This document shows positions 15,671 to 23,888 of a stretch of 64,000 nt of DNA, piece by piece; the first letter of the stretch is position 1, and every line of letters begins with the position of its first letter. The translations under genes and the position numbers were made by a program. The stretch is from Edaphocola flava (GTDB taxonomy: Bacteria > Bacteroidota > Bacteroidia > Chitinophagales > Chitinophagaceae): assembly GCF_004118155.1 (NCBI RefSeq), contig NZ_SAIQ01000001.1:868001-932000 (forward strand). The letters are read 5' to 3'. The notes beneath the pieces are model-generated. The model was not told where the DNA came from. It made no database searches and was given only the letters and a program-made list of their open reading frames with translations.

Positions 15671-16858
15671 TTGATAGAGAATAAGAATATCCTGGACCAG
15701 GAAGTGGATGCTGTACTGGTGGGATTGATCCAAAAGGATCAGAATGAGCGACAGGTAATGGAATACCTGGATGAGCTGGCTTTCCTGGCAGAGACTGCCG
15801 GTGCAAAGACCATGAGGAAATTTGTACAGAAATTGCCACACCCTGATAGCCGCACGTTTATCGGGAAAGGTAAGCTGGAAGAAGTTGCGGCTTATGTAAA
15901 AATGAAAAATATAGGCCTGGTTATATTCGATGATGAACTGACCGGCTCACAGATCAGTAATGTACAGAAAGAAGTAGGGGTTAAGGTTATTGACCGTTCG
16001 GATCTGATCCTGGATATTTTTGCCCGCAGAGCCAAAACGGCACAGGCCAAAACACAGGTCGAACTGGCCCAGTACCAGTACATCCTGCCACGCCTGAGAG
16101 GGATGTGGAGTCACCTGGAGCGCCAGGGAGGGGGTATCGGTTCTCGTGGTCCGGGTGAAACGGAGATCGAGACTGACCGTCGTCTGGTAAAAGATAAGAT
16201 CAACTTACTGCGCAAACGCCTTCAGGAGATTGACAAACAATCTCAGACTCAGCGCCAGCAAAGAGGAACCTTTATCCGCGTAGCCCTGGTTGGCTATACC
16301 AATGTGGGGAAGAGTACGCTGATGACGGTATTGAGTAAATCGGATGTATTTGCAGAAAATAAACTGTTTGCCACACTGGAAACCACTACCCGTAAGGTGG
16401 TGTTTGAGCAGACTCCTTTCCTGCTGAGCGATACGGTTGGGTTTATCCGTAAGCTGCCGCATCACCTTGTAGAAAGCTTCAAATCAACACTGGATGAAGT
16501 TAGAGAGGCGGATATCCTGTTACATGTGGTGGATGTATCACACCCTAAATATGAAGATCAGATTGGTGTTGTGGACAAAACCCTGCAGGAAATTGGTGCA
16601 TTTGATAAACCGATCGTACTGATCTTTAATAAAATGGACCAGTATATCAGAGAAACCTTTGATGAATTCCTGACAGAAGAGGTAAAAGAGGACTTGCTGA
16701 AACAATTGTACCGCCGCTGGGATAACCTGACGCACGGTAATGCTTTGTTTATTTCTGCTACAGAACTGTCTAATATCGAACGCCTGCGGGAGACTTTATT
16801 ACACAAGGTAAAAGAGCTGTACAGCATCCGTTACCCATACATGACCAACTTCTTCTAG
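15671..16858 (+). CDS. hflX: Ribosome-associated GTPase HflX
   Basis: GTPase of 395 residues. The N-terminal HflX domain shows DSRTFIGKGKLEEVAAYVK and the glycine-rich GIGSRGPGETEIETDRR linker. The G domain follows at about 205: P-loop GYTNVGKSTLM (G1), DTVGFIRKLPHHLVESFKSTL (G3) and NKMD (G4). HflX binds the 50S subunit, splits stalled or heat-damaged ribosomes and dissociates hibernating dimers. The start is TTG 15671, 24 bases after the -7 element; no ATG occurs before residue 32. pdxJ follows 3 bases after the stop, so they form one operon. Confidence 0.95.
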   Translation: MIENKNILDQEVDAVLVGLIQKDQNERQVMEYLDELAFLAETAGAKTMRKFVQKLPHPDSRTFIGKGKLEEVAAYVKMKNIGLVIFDDELTGSQISNVQKEVGVKVIDRSDLILDIFARRAKTAQAKTQVELAQYQYILPRLRGMWSHLERQGGGIGSRGPGETEIETDRRLVKDKINLLRKRLQEIDKQSQTQRQQRGTFIRVALVGYTNVGKSTLMTVLSKSDVFAENKLFATLETTTRKVVFEQTPFLLSDTVGFIRKLPHHLVESFKSTLDEVREADILLHVVDVSHPKYEDQIGVVDKTLQEIGAFDKPIVLIFNKMDQYIRETFDEFLTEEVKEDLLKQLYRRWDNLTHGNALFISATELSNIERLRETLLHKVKELYSIRYPYMTNFF

Positions 16859-16861
16859 ACT

Positions 16862-17590
16862 ATGAACCAGACCAAATTATCGGTTAACGTAAATAAAATT
16901 GCCACCCTGCGCAACAGCCGCGGTGGCAATAACCCTAACCTGTTGCAGGTAGCCCTGGATTGTGAGCGTTTTGGAGCAGATGGCATTACGGTACATCCGC
17001 GCCCGGATGAGCGCCATATCCGCTATGCAGATGTGTATGAGTTGAAACAGGCGATCAGTACTGAATTTAATATCGAGGGTAATCCTAAGGAAGATAAATT
17101 TGTACAACTGGTACTGGACAATAAACCGGCGCAGGTAACTCTTGTGCCTGATGCTACCAACCAGCTTACCTCAAATCACGGCTGGGATACGATTAAGGAA
17201 CAGGCTTTTTTACAGGAAATCATACCAGTATTTAAGCAGGAAGGTATACGCGTATCGGTATTTGTAGATCCGGTGGTGGATATGGTGAAGGCGGCAAAAG
17301 ACTGTGGTACGGATCGTATAGAACTGTATACTGAGGCCTATGCTGCATATTTTCCCAAAGATAAAGAATCGGCCATAGCGGCTTATATAGCTGCTGCAAA
17401 AGCCGCACAGGAGGTATCACTGGGCCTGAATGCGGGACATGACCTGGACCTGCATAACCTTACTTATTTTGCGCAGCACATTCCTGGTCTGCTCGAAGTA
17501 TCGATCGGCCATGCACTGGTCAGCGATGCTTTGTACATGGGCTTACAGAATACAGTAGCCATGTATAAGCGTTGCCTGGGCGCATATTAA
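16862..17590 (+). CDS. pdxJ: Pyridoxine 5'-phosphate synthase PdxJ
   Basis: TIM-barrel enzyme of 242 residues that condenses 1-deoxyxylulose 5-phosphate with 3-amino-2-oxopropyl phosphate to pyridoxine 5'-phosphate, the last ring-closing step of the DXP-dependent vitamin B6 route. Conserved parts: LSVNVNKIATLRNSRGG at the start, DGITVHPRPDERHI with the active-site His and Arg, CTLVPD-like VTLVPD, RVSVFVDP and the phosphate-binding GLNAGHDLDLHN. It is co-transcribed with hflX (3-base gap) and ends at a strong terminator. pdxA is not in the window. Confidence 0.96.
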   Translation: MNQTKLSVNVNKIATLRNSRGGNNPNLLQVALDCERFGADGITVHPRPDERHIRYADVYELKQAISTEFNIEGNPKEDKFVQLVLDNKPAQVTLVPDATNQLTSNHGWDTIKEQAFLQEIIPVFKQEGIRVSVFVDPVVDMVKAAKDCGTDRIELYTEAYAAYFPKDKESAIAAYIAAAKAAQEVSLGLNAGHDLDLHNLTYFAQHIPGLLEVSIGHALVSDALYMGLQNTVAMYKRCLGAY

Positions 17591-17616
17591 ATCAGAAAAA
17601 CAGCTGGATATATTCA

Positions 17617-17677
17617 GTCCAGTATAGTACAGCAGAAAAATATTTTTCACTGTACTATACTGGACTTTTCTTTTTTT
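17617..17677 (+). terminator. Intrinsic terminator after pdxJ
   Basis: Perfect 16-base arms (17617..17632 and 17650..17665) with an A/T-rich loop, followed by a run of mostly T from 17666 to 17677. It begins 26 bases after the pdxJ stop. Confidence 0.92.
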
Positions 17678-17785
17678 ACGTCTTATATTTAGGAAATAAA
17701 ATAAAATATGCTTGAATTGATCTTTACAAATATGTAGCATTTCATATCGGATTTCATTTTTTTGATGTTTGCCAAAATCAGCGAC

Positions 17786-18391
17786 ATGAATAGTAAAATC
17801 TTATCAACCCTGCTCCTGCTCTGCTTTCTCTCTACATCTGCAACAGCACAGCAAACCAGGTACGGGTCCAATATCATACGCCTTACACCACTATCAGGAT
17901 TTGGTCAGACTTTTAATGAATATGACGGGCACTGGTCCATAGGTATGTCTTATGAGTATATCCTGGGCAGACAACAACGTATCGGGATTTGCATACCATT
18001 CTATTACGGACTAAATGTACAAACAGAGGTAGTCTTGTCTAATGGCATCACTATTGATAACTATGCATACCTCTGGAACCCTGGTGTGAAATTCTACCCC
18101 TTTGGCCAGACAAGGCTGAACTATGCGCTGGGACCGTCTGTATTTGCTGCTTATGGCGATGCAAGTACCTATATAGGTATGGGTCGTACGGAGATTGCTA
18201 CCTACCGGAAGTACGGAATGATGATCAATAATTATCTTCATTTCAATTGCACGCCTTTATTCAATATTGGTATGGAGCTGGCCATCGGCATCAGCCCGAT
18301 CAATAAACGTAAGGTTGCCTTCCAGCAGGAGCAATCACTGGAGACCGCTTCTTTTATTAAATTAGGTTTCCAGGTAGGCTTTCGTTTCTGA
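17786..18391 (+). CDS. Outer-membrane beta-barrel protein, tandem paralogue 1
   Basis: Exported protein of 201 residues: signal peptide to SATAQQ (about residue 24), then beta-strand alternation throughout and a C-terminal GFQVGFRF ending in Phe, the typical BAM recognition strand. It shares the frame of the two genes that follow (NIIRLTPLSGF, GVKFYPFGQTRLNYALGPS, MMINNYLHFN, ELAIGISPINK) but is the most divergent of the three. A small 8-stranded barrel is likely; its function is unknown. The start at 17786 was preferred over 17762 because it puts the signal peptide at the N-terminus. Confidence 0.78.
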   Translation: MNSKILSTLLLLCFLSTSATAQQTRYGSNIIRLTPLSGFGQTFNEYDGHWSIGMSYEYILGRQQRIGICIPFYYGLNVQTEVVLSNGITIDNYAYLWNPGVKFYPFGQTRLNYALGPSVFAAYGDASTYIGMGRTEIATYRKYGMMINNYLHFNCTPLFNIGMELAIGISPINKRKVAFQQEQSLETASFIKLGFQVGFRF

Positions 18392-18407
18392 TCCGTATCA
18401 TTATTTC

Positions 18408-18415
18408 TATCTTTG
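18408..18415 (+). promoter_or_regulatory. -7 element before paralogue 2
   Basis: TATCTTTG fits TAnnTTTG. It lies 17 bases after the stop of paralogue 1 and about 95 bases before the ATG at 18511, leaving a fairly long leader. Paralogues 2 and 3 can thus be expressed apart from paralogue 1. Confidence 0.6.
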
Positions 18416-18510
18416 CCCTAAGGCGTGTCACGTTTTTTACGTCTATACAAAAAGAGCTATAATTGCATATTACAGATTTAAGTATTTTTTCACCGTTAAA
18501 CGAGCTATCT

Positions 18511-19122
18511 ATGTCTAAAAAAATCGCCCTTACACTATTGAGTGCTGTTGCCTTATGTAGCACCACCTCTCTGTCTGCCAGACCACCTGTGCAACAAGCC
18601 TCTGCCAGACCTCTGTATGGCCCGAATGTCGTACGCTTCACGCCAGTAACGGTTTTTGATAATTCTGTAGGTATTGGTTTTGCCTATGAGCGCATTCTGG
18701 ACAAGGAGGGTAAAATAAGCGTCAATATCCCTATATACCTGGGCATAAATACGAACAGCGGTTATTACAGCGGACCTGGCTATAACAACAATACCAATTA
18801 TTCCATGTTATTGAATCCTGGTGTTAAATTCTATCCTGCCGGGCAGAGAAGAGTAACTTATGCACTGGGTGCATCTTTATTTACTATGATGGGTGAAGAC
18901 GATTATTATTATGGCGGTCCTGCAGATAAAGCAGATTATCTTAAAGCCGGCATCATGATTAATAACTATGTTCACTTCAACATTACGCCGAAATTTAACC
19001 TGGGCCTGGAGTTAGGTGTGGGCCCGAGCTACATCAATCAGTACAAAACCGTTAATTACACTAATAATGAGGGTATCGGTTTTAGTGCACAGTTCGGCTT
19101 CCATATGGGCTTCCGTTTCTAA
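18511..19122 (+). CDS. Outer-membrane beta-barrel protein, tandem paralogue 2
   Basis: Exported barrel of 203 residues. Signal peptide (KKIALTLLSAVALCSTTSLS), then YGPNVVRFTPVTVFDNSVGIGFAYERILDKEG, GVKFYPAGQRRVTYALGASLF, AGIMINNYVHFN and LELGVGPSYINQ, closing with FHMGFRF. It shares these blocks nearly word for word with paralogue 3. Loops differ in length and are rich in Tyr, Gly and Asn (YYSGPGYNNNTNYS), as expected for surface loops of a small porin-like or adhesive barrel. ATG 18511 was used; an upstream in-frame start at 18463 would bury the signal peptide. Confidence 0.8.
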   Translation: MSKKIALTLLSAVALCSTTSLSARPPVQQASARPLYGPNVVRFTPVTVFDNSVGIGFAYERILDKEGKISVNIPIYLGINTNSGYYSGPGYNNNTNYSMLLNPGVKFYPAGQRRVTYALGASLFTMMGEDDYYYGGPADKADYLKAGIMINNYVHFNITPKFNLGLELGVGPSYINQYKTVNYTNNEGIGFSAQFGFHMGFRF

Positions 19123-19145
19123 TTTAATTATAAATACTAAAAACA

Positions 19146-19730
19146 ATGTTCAAAAAATTACTTTCAGCACTGCTCGTACTGGTTATGGCAACCGGAGCAG
19201 CTACTGCTCAGCAAAACAATTATGGTCCTAATATTATCCGTATTATGCCGCTTACCGCTTTTAACGGAGGCGTGGGTCTGGGGGCATCTTATGAGCGTAT
19301 CCTGGACAAAGATGGCAAAATAGGACTGAACATACCGTTCTCCCTGGGTTTTCGTAACAACGGTGATTATAACAATGATATGAACGCCACATTCATGGTT
19401 AATCCTGGTATTAAATTCTATCCGGGTGGTCAGCGTAAGGTAACTTATGCCCTGGGTGCGTCTTTATTTGCATCTTTCGGGACAAACAATGGTTATCGTT
19501 ATGATATAAACCAAAGCTATCAGTATGTAAATGCCAATACGCTGCAAGCTGGTATTATGGTGAACAACTACCTTCAATTCAACCTGTCTCCGAAAGTAAA
19601 TATCGGACTGGAACTGGGTGTGGGACCTGCCTACATCGATCAGGAGAGAGATGTTACGAATCATATTACATACAACAACGGACTGAATGTAATGGGGCAA
19701 TTCAGCTTTCATATCGGTTTCAGATTCTAA
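19146..19730 (+). CDS. Outer-membrane beta-barrel protein, tandem paralogue 3
   Basis: Exported barrel of 194 residues that starts 23 bases after paralogue 2, without its own recognisable promoter. The signal peptide ends near GAATAQQ. The shared blocks are GPNIIRIMPLTAFNGGVG, ASYERILDKDGKIGLNIPF, GIKFYPGGQRKVTYALGASLF, AGIMVNNYLQFN and LELGVGPAYIDQ. It ends FHIGFRF with terminal Phe. Sequence blocks, length and order all indicate recent tandem duplication with paralogue 2. A terminator follows. Confidence 0.8.
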   Translation: MFKKLLSALLVLVMATGAATAQQNNYGPNIIRIMPLTAFNGGVGLGASYERILDKDGKIGLNIPFSLGFRNNGDYNNDMNATFMVNPGIKFYPGGQRKVTYALGASLFASFGTNNGYRYDINQSYQYVNANTLQAGIMVNNYLQFNLSPKVNIGLELGVGPAYIDQERDVTNHITYNNGLNVMGQFSFHIGFRF

Positions 19731-19754
19731 AAAAATACATATCAATGAAACTAT

Positions 19755-19784
19755 GGGGATTACCGGATGGTAATCCCCTTTTGT
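19755..19784 (+). terminator. Intrinsic terminator after the barrel cluster
   Basis: Perfect 10-base arms (19755..19764 and 19769..19778) around a 4-base loop, followed by TTTTG and more T. It separates the three barrel genes from gldF. Confidence 0.88.
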
Positions 19785-19789
19785 TTTTA

Positions 19790-19797
19790 TATTTTTG
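19790..19797 (+). promoter_or_regulatory. -7 element for gldF
   Basis: TATTTTTG matches TAnnTTTG, directly after the terminator and 17 bases before the ATG at 19815. Confidence 0.55.
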
Positions 19798-19814
19798 TGA
19801 CAGATATTCAATGC

Positions 19815-20549
19815 ATGAAAAGTATTTATTTTAAAGAGCTGAGCTCTTTTCTCAGCTCCGTGGTGGGTTATGTGGTCTTACTGGTATTCCTGGTGGTGCT
19901 GGGTTTATTTTTATGGGTGCTGCCCGACAGCAATTTCCTGGATTACGGCTATGCCAGTATGGAACAATTCTTTACAATTACCCCCTGGTTAATGTTATTC
20001 CTGATACCGGCCATAACCATGCGCTCGTTTGCAGATGAATTTAAGGGAGGCACTATTGAATGGCTTTCGACCAAGCCGCTAACCTTGCACCAGATTGTGG
20101 GTGGTAAGTTCTGGGCATCGTTTACCCTTGTGGTTATTGCCCTGATTCCTACATTGATCTATGTATTTGCGATTAACTGGTTAGCTATCGAAAATGCGAC
20201 CCTCGATTTCGGCGCGATTACCGGGGCTTATATCGGTTTATTACTGCTGATTGCCTCATTTGTTTCTATAGGTATTTTCTGCTCTACACTTACAGATAAC
20301 CAGATCGTGGGTTTCCTGCTGGCACTGATTCTGTGCTGGCTGCTCTATAGTGGCTTTGAAGCCATAAGCCGCTTACCGGTATTCTCCGGCGGTGCAGATT
20401 ATTATATTCAGCTGGTGGGCATGGACGCCCATTACAATTCGATCAACCGCGGGGTGATCAATACTAAAGATGTAATCTATTTCCTGAGTATAACTGCTGT
20501 ATTCTGGCAGCTGACCATATTTTCATTAAAGCGTAAAAAACTCAACTAA
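19815..20549 (+). CDS. gldF: ABC transporter permease GldF
   Basis: Membrane protein of 244 residues with six hydrophobic helices (first VVGYVVLLVFLVVLGLFLWV), matching the ABC-2-type permease GldF of gliding bacteria. Conserved features: KELSSFLSSVVGYVV at the start, FADEFKGGTIEWLSTKPLTLHQIVGGKF and the last segment with LIFSLKRKK-like TIFSLKRKK. In Flavobacterium GldF works with GldG and the ATPase GldA and is needed for gliding, but other roles exist outside gliders. Here neither gldG nor gldA is adjacent: rsgA follows after 5 bases. ATG 19815 was preferred over 19767 because the family starts MKSIYFKEL. Confidence 0.85.
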   Translation: MKSIYFKELSSFLSSVVGYVVLLVFLVVLGLFLWVLPDSNFLDYGYASMEQFFTITPWLMLFLIPAITMRSFADEFKGGTIEWLSTKPLTLHQIVGGKFWASFTLVVIALIPTLIYVFAINWLAIENATLDFGAITGAYIGLLLLIASFVSIGIFCSTLTDNQIVGFLLALILCWLLYSGFEAISRLPVFSGGADYYIQLVGMDAHYNSINRGVINTKDVIYFLSITAVFWQLTIFSLKRKKLN

Positions 20550-20554
20550 TCTTA

Positions 20555-21481
20555 TTGGAAGCGATCATATATAAGTCGACAGGAAGTTTTTATACCGCCA
20601 TAGATGATACGGGAAAGGTGTGGATTGCACGCGCCCGGGGTAAATTCAAAATAGATAAAAGCATTAAATCTACCAATCCGATTGCTGTGGGTGACCAGGT
20701 TACCCTGCAACCGGAAAGCGAGCAGGACAGTACGGCCATCATTACAAAAATTGGCCAGCGGCACAATTATATGGTCCGCACTTCGCCGCATAACCGCCAC
20801 CACAAACATATTGTTGCGTCGAATATAGACGAAGCTATTGTGGTAGCAACGATTCATAGCCCGCGCACCTCTAACGGTTTCCTGGATCGCTTCCTGATTA
20901 CTGCAGAAGCATATCATATTCCTGCTACCATCGTGTTTAATAAAGCCGATCTGATAGAGGGAGCATATGTGGCCGAATGGGAGGAAAGAAAACAATTATA
21001 CGAAGCGATCGGTTATCCTACATTTACCATTCAGGCTACTGACCCTACAAGTGTGCAAACGCTGAAAGATCACCTTGCAGGTAAGACCACTCTGATCAGT
21101 GGTCACTCCGGTGTGGGTAAGAGTACGCTTATCAATGCGCTCCTGCCTACTCTGGACTTAAGGGTTCAGGAGGTTTCTGACTGGAGTGGTAAGGGACAAC
21201 ACACAACTACTTTTGCAGAAATGTTTGAGCTGAGCAACGGAGGTAAAATTATAGACACACCGGGTGTAAAAGAATTCGGGATTGTGGATATTGACCAATA
21301 CGAACTGGCACAATACTTTCCGGAGATGCGTGCCAGGATGCCGGATTGCAGGTTCAACAACTGTCTGCATATAAACGAGCCGGACTGTGCGGTGAAAGAA
21401 TCTCTGGGAGCCGATATCAGCATTTCCCGTTATGAAAGCTACCTGAATATCCTGGAGTCATTACCCAAAAACAATTATTAG
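20555..21481 (+). CDS. rsgA: Ribosome biogenesis GTPase RsgA
   Basis: Circularly permuted GTPase of 308 residues that checks maturation of the 30S subunit. An OB fold comes first (YKSTGSFYTAIDDTGKVWIARARGKFK, then VAVGDQVTLQ-like AVGDQVTL). G4 (FNKADL) precedes G1 (GHSGVGKSTLINALLP) and G3 (DTPGVKEFG), the diagnostic order for this family. The C-terminal zinc knuckle contains PDCRFNNCLHINEPDC. The start is TTG 20555, 5 bases after gldF. It opens a four-gene plus-strand run. Confidence 0.95.
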   Translation: MEAIIYKSTGSFYTAIDDTGKVWIARARGKFKIDKSIKSTNPIAVGDQVTLQPESEQDSTAIITKIGQRHNYMVRTSPHNRHHKHIVASNIDEAIVVATIHSPRTSNGFLDRFLITAEAYHIPATIVFNKADLIEGAYVAEWEERKQLYEAIGYPTFTIQATDPTSVQTLKDHLAGKTTLISGHSGVGKSTLINALLPTLDLRVQEVSDWSGKGQHTTTFAEMFELSNGGKIIDTPGVKEFGIVDIDQYELAQYFPEMRARMPDCRFNNCLHINEPDCAVKESLGADISISRYESYLNILESLPKNNY

Positions 21482-21485
21482 AAGT

Positions 21486-21923
21486 ATGAATCCTGCAGCA
21501 CTGCACGTCATCAGGAGTCAGCATCCTGATTATTTAAAAGTACTGGTATTAAGACAGAAAGTATTGCGCGCACCGCTGGGCATGAACCTTTATGATGAAG
21601 ACCTGAGCCGTGAAATAGACGAGCATATATTTATCTATAAAGAAAATGAAACTATAAAAGGTTGTCTGCTACTGGCACCGGTTGCGGTTCAGAAAGGAAA
21701 GTTGCGCCAGATGGCTGTTTCAGAAGAGGAGCAAGGCAAAGGAATAGGTGCAGCCCTGATCCGGTTTGCAGAAGAATTTGCCAGAAGCAAACAGTACAAA
21801 ACATTCGAATTACATGCCCGTATATCTGCCCTTCCGTTTTATGAAAAACTGGGCTACGAAGCAATAGGAGCACAGTTTACAGAAGTTGGCATTCCACATG
21901 TAAAAATGATCAAACAGTTATAA
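21486..21923 (+). CDS. GNAT N-acetyltransferase
   Basis: Protein of 145 residues with the GNAT fold. The acetyl-CoA pyrophosphate-binding loop is EEQGKGIGAALIRFAEEFA (about 81-99), preceded by the strand LRQMAVSE, and FYEKLGYEAIG is the usual C-terminal strand. It resembles ElaA-like and other stand-alone acetyltransferases of unknown substrate. It lies between rsgA (4-base gap) and holA (4-base gap) and probably shares their mRNA. Confidence 0.85.
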   Translation: MNPAALHVIRSQHPDYLKVLVLRQKVLRAPLGMNLYDEDLSREIDEHIFIYKENETIKGCLLLAPVAVQKGKLRQMAVSEEEQGKGIGAALIRFAEEFARSKQYKTFELHARISALPFYEKLGYEAIGAQFTEVGIPHVKMIKQL

Positions 21924-21927
21924 CAAA

Positions 21928-22959
21928 ATGGCTAAGGCAACGAAAGAGAAAGTAGATACTTTAGGAGAGTTCAACCGGCTGATGGCGGTGTTGAAGTCTC
22001 GTCAATACAAGAATATTTATTTACTGGAAGGAGAAGAGCCGTATTATATAGATCTGCTGCTGGACTATTTTGATAACCAGATCCTGGATGCAGATCAGAA
22101 AGATTTTAACCTGATTACCCTGTATGGTAAGGACAGCGAATGGAGTGAGATAGTCAATGCCTGTAGCCGCTTTCCGATGTTTGCAGAACACACTATTGTG
22201 ATCTTAAGGGAGGCTGCCCAGTTGCGCCAGCCCGATCAGCTGATTCCCTACTTCGAGCAACCGTCTGCCAGTACTATACTGGTAATCGATTATCGCGGTA
22301 AGGAGACAAACAGTAAAGACAAATGGGTAAAGCCCCTGAAGGATAAAGCTGTTATTTTCAAAAGCAACAGGCTGGCCGAAGATGATATACCTTCATGGAT
22401 ACAGCAATATGGCGCCATGCAACAATATAAGGTATCTGCTGAACTGGCAGAAATGCTGGCCGGATACCTGGGCAATGACCTGCAGAAAATAACGAATGAA
22501 CTGGAGAAGGTAAAGATCAATGAGCCGAATATGGCTGAGCTTACCGCAGAAATGATAGAACGTTATGTGGGCATCAGCCGGGAGTATAATTATATGGATC
22601 TGCCCAAAATGATTTTTACTAATGACAAAGTGCGCATAAGCCGTATGCTTACTTATTTTGTGGCTAACCCCAAAAGTGCTCCTCTGCCTGCGCTGATGGC
22701 AACATTCTATACGTTTGCCGACCGTACTTATCGCTGCTATTCTGTGCCAGATGATTATAACAACCCGGAGAGTCGTGCATTGTATTATTACCGTTCATAC
22801 TCCCGGATGTTTTCCGTTACGACAATACATAAATTCATTGCCCTGCTGAATGAATTTGCTTTAAAAGCAGTGGGCATCAATATCTCAAACAAAGACGACA
22901 GTGAATTATTAAAAGAGCTGGTCGGTAAATTAAACGCATTATTATACCCTCAAGGATAA
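21928..22959 (+). CDS. holA: DNA polymerase III delta subunit
   Basis: Clamp-loader subunit of 343 residues. LKSRQYKNIYLLEGEEPYYIDLLLDYF is the start of domain I of HolA; VIDYRGKETNSKDKWVKPLKDKAVIF continues the AAA+-like domain. HolA lacks a working P-loop, which fits the absence of GxxGxGKT here. The middle region SAELAEMLAGYLGNDLQKITNELEK is the conserved domain II helix pair. Delta opens the beta clamp. Its place between a GNAT and an SDR gene is operonic (13 bases to the next). Confidence 0.93.
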   Translation: MAKATKEKVDTLGEFNRLMAVLKSRQYKNIYLLEGEEPYYIDLLLDYFDNQILDADQKDFNLITLYGKDSEWSEIVNACSRFPMFAEHTIVILREAAQLRQPDQLIPYFEQPSASTILVIDYRGKETNSKDKWVKPLKDKAVIFKSNRLAEDDIPSWIQQYGAMQQYKVSAELAEMLAGYLGNDLQKITNELEKVKINEPNMAELTAEMIERYVGISREYNYMDLPKMIFTNDKVRISRMLTYFVANPKSAPLPALMATFYTFADRTYRCYSVPDDYNNPESRALYYYRSYSRMFSVTTIHKFIALLNEFALKAVGINISNKDDSELLKELVGKLNALLYPQG

Positions 22960-22972
22960 AAAAACAATTATC

Positions 22973-23758
22973 ATGAATTTAGATCTGACAAATAAAAGAG
23001 CGCTTGTTGGCGGCAGTACCCAAGGTATAGGATTAGCCATTGCGAAAGAATTATCTTTGCTGGGTGCAAGTTGTACCCTGATTGCCCGTAATGAAGATAG
23101 CCTTAAAACGGCTGTTGCGACATTGGATACAAGTAAAGGACAGGTACATGAATACCTGGTAGCAGACTATAGCGATTATCAGAAAGTAGCTGCTACAGCA
23201 CAGGAATATGTGGCCGGAAAGCCGGTGCATATCCTGATCAATAATAGTGGTGGCCCTGCTGCGGGACCAATCGTAGATGCGCAGCCAGAAGCATTCCTGG
23301 CTACTTTCCAACAGCACCTTATCTGTAACCAGCTGCTGACGCAGGCAGTGATTCCTTCAATGAAAAAAGACGGGTATGGCCGTATTGTAAATGTGATCTC
23401 TACTTCTGTAAAAATACCTTTGAAAAACCTGGGTGTATCCAATACAATTCGTGGTGCAGTAGCTTCCTGGGCTAAAACAATGAGCAATGAACTGGCTCCG
23501 TTTGGCATTACCGTAAACAACGTATTACCAGGTGCAACCGCAACTGCACGCCTGAGCAACATTATCGATAATAAAGCCAGCAAAACCGGCATGGATAAGG
23601 ATGCGGCGGCACAGGAAATGATTGAAGAGATACCGATGAAGCGCTTCGGTCAGCCAGAAGAGATTGCTTCACTTGCAGCTTATTTATGTTCTCCGGCTGC
23701 GGCATATCTTACAGGGGTAAGTATCCCTGTGGATGGTGGCAGAACAGGAAGCCTGTAG
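22973..23758 (+). CDS. Short-chain dehydrogenase/reductase
   Basis: Rossmann-fold NAD(P)-dependent oxidoreductase of 261 residues. TGxxxGIG appears as GGSTQGIGLAIAKE (12-25), NNSGGP in place of NNAG is at about 90, and the catalytic Ser-Tyr-Lys set is modified: VISTSVKIPLKNLGVSNTIRGAVASWAKTMSNEL carries Ser but no clear YxxxK. The tail CSPAAAYLTGVSIPVDGGRTGSL is typical of 3-oxoacyl-ACP-reductase-like SDRs. The missing Tyr-x3-Lys suggests altered chemistry or binding only. The likely role is unknown; it ends the rsgA-holA operon at a terminator. Confidence 0.85.
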   Translation: MNLDLTNKRALVGGSTQGIGLAIAKELSLLGASCTLIARNEDSLKTAVATLDTSKGQVHEYLVADYSDYQKVAATAQEYVAGKPVHILINNSGGPAAGPIVDAQPEAFLATFQQHLICNQLLTQAVIPSMKKDGYGRIVNVISTSVKIPLKNLGVSNTIRGAVASWAKTMSNELAPFGITVNNVLPGATATARLSNIIDNKASKTGMDKDAAAQEMIEEIPMKRFGQPEEIASLAAYLCSPAAAYLTGVSIPVDGGRTGSL

Positions 23759-23779
23759 AGCAGTACAATAATTTCAAAA

Positions 23780-23836
23780 AATAACAGGGATCAGAAAACG
23801 AACAATTCGCTCGTTTTCCGATCCTTGTTATTTTTT
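23780..23836 (+). terminator. Intrinsic terminator after the SDR gene
   Basis: Arms of about 22 bases (23780..23801 and 23811..23832) with two mismatches, rich in A on the left and T on the right, followed by T. It closes the rsgA to SDR operon. Confidence 0.85.
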
Positions 23837-23888
23837 AGCTAAAACCATTTCACTTGTTTTTACCGTATATAGTGGAAACTCGTTAATT

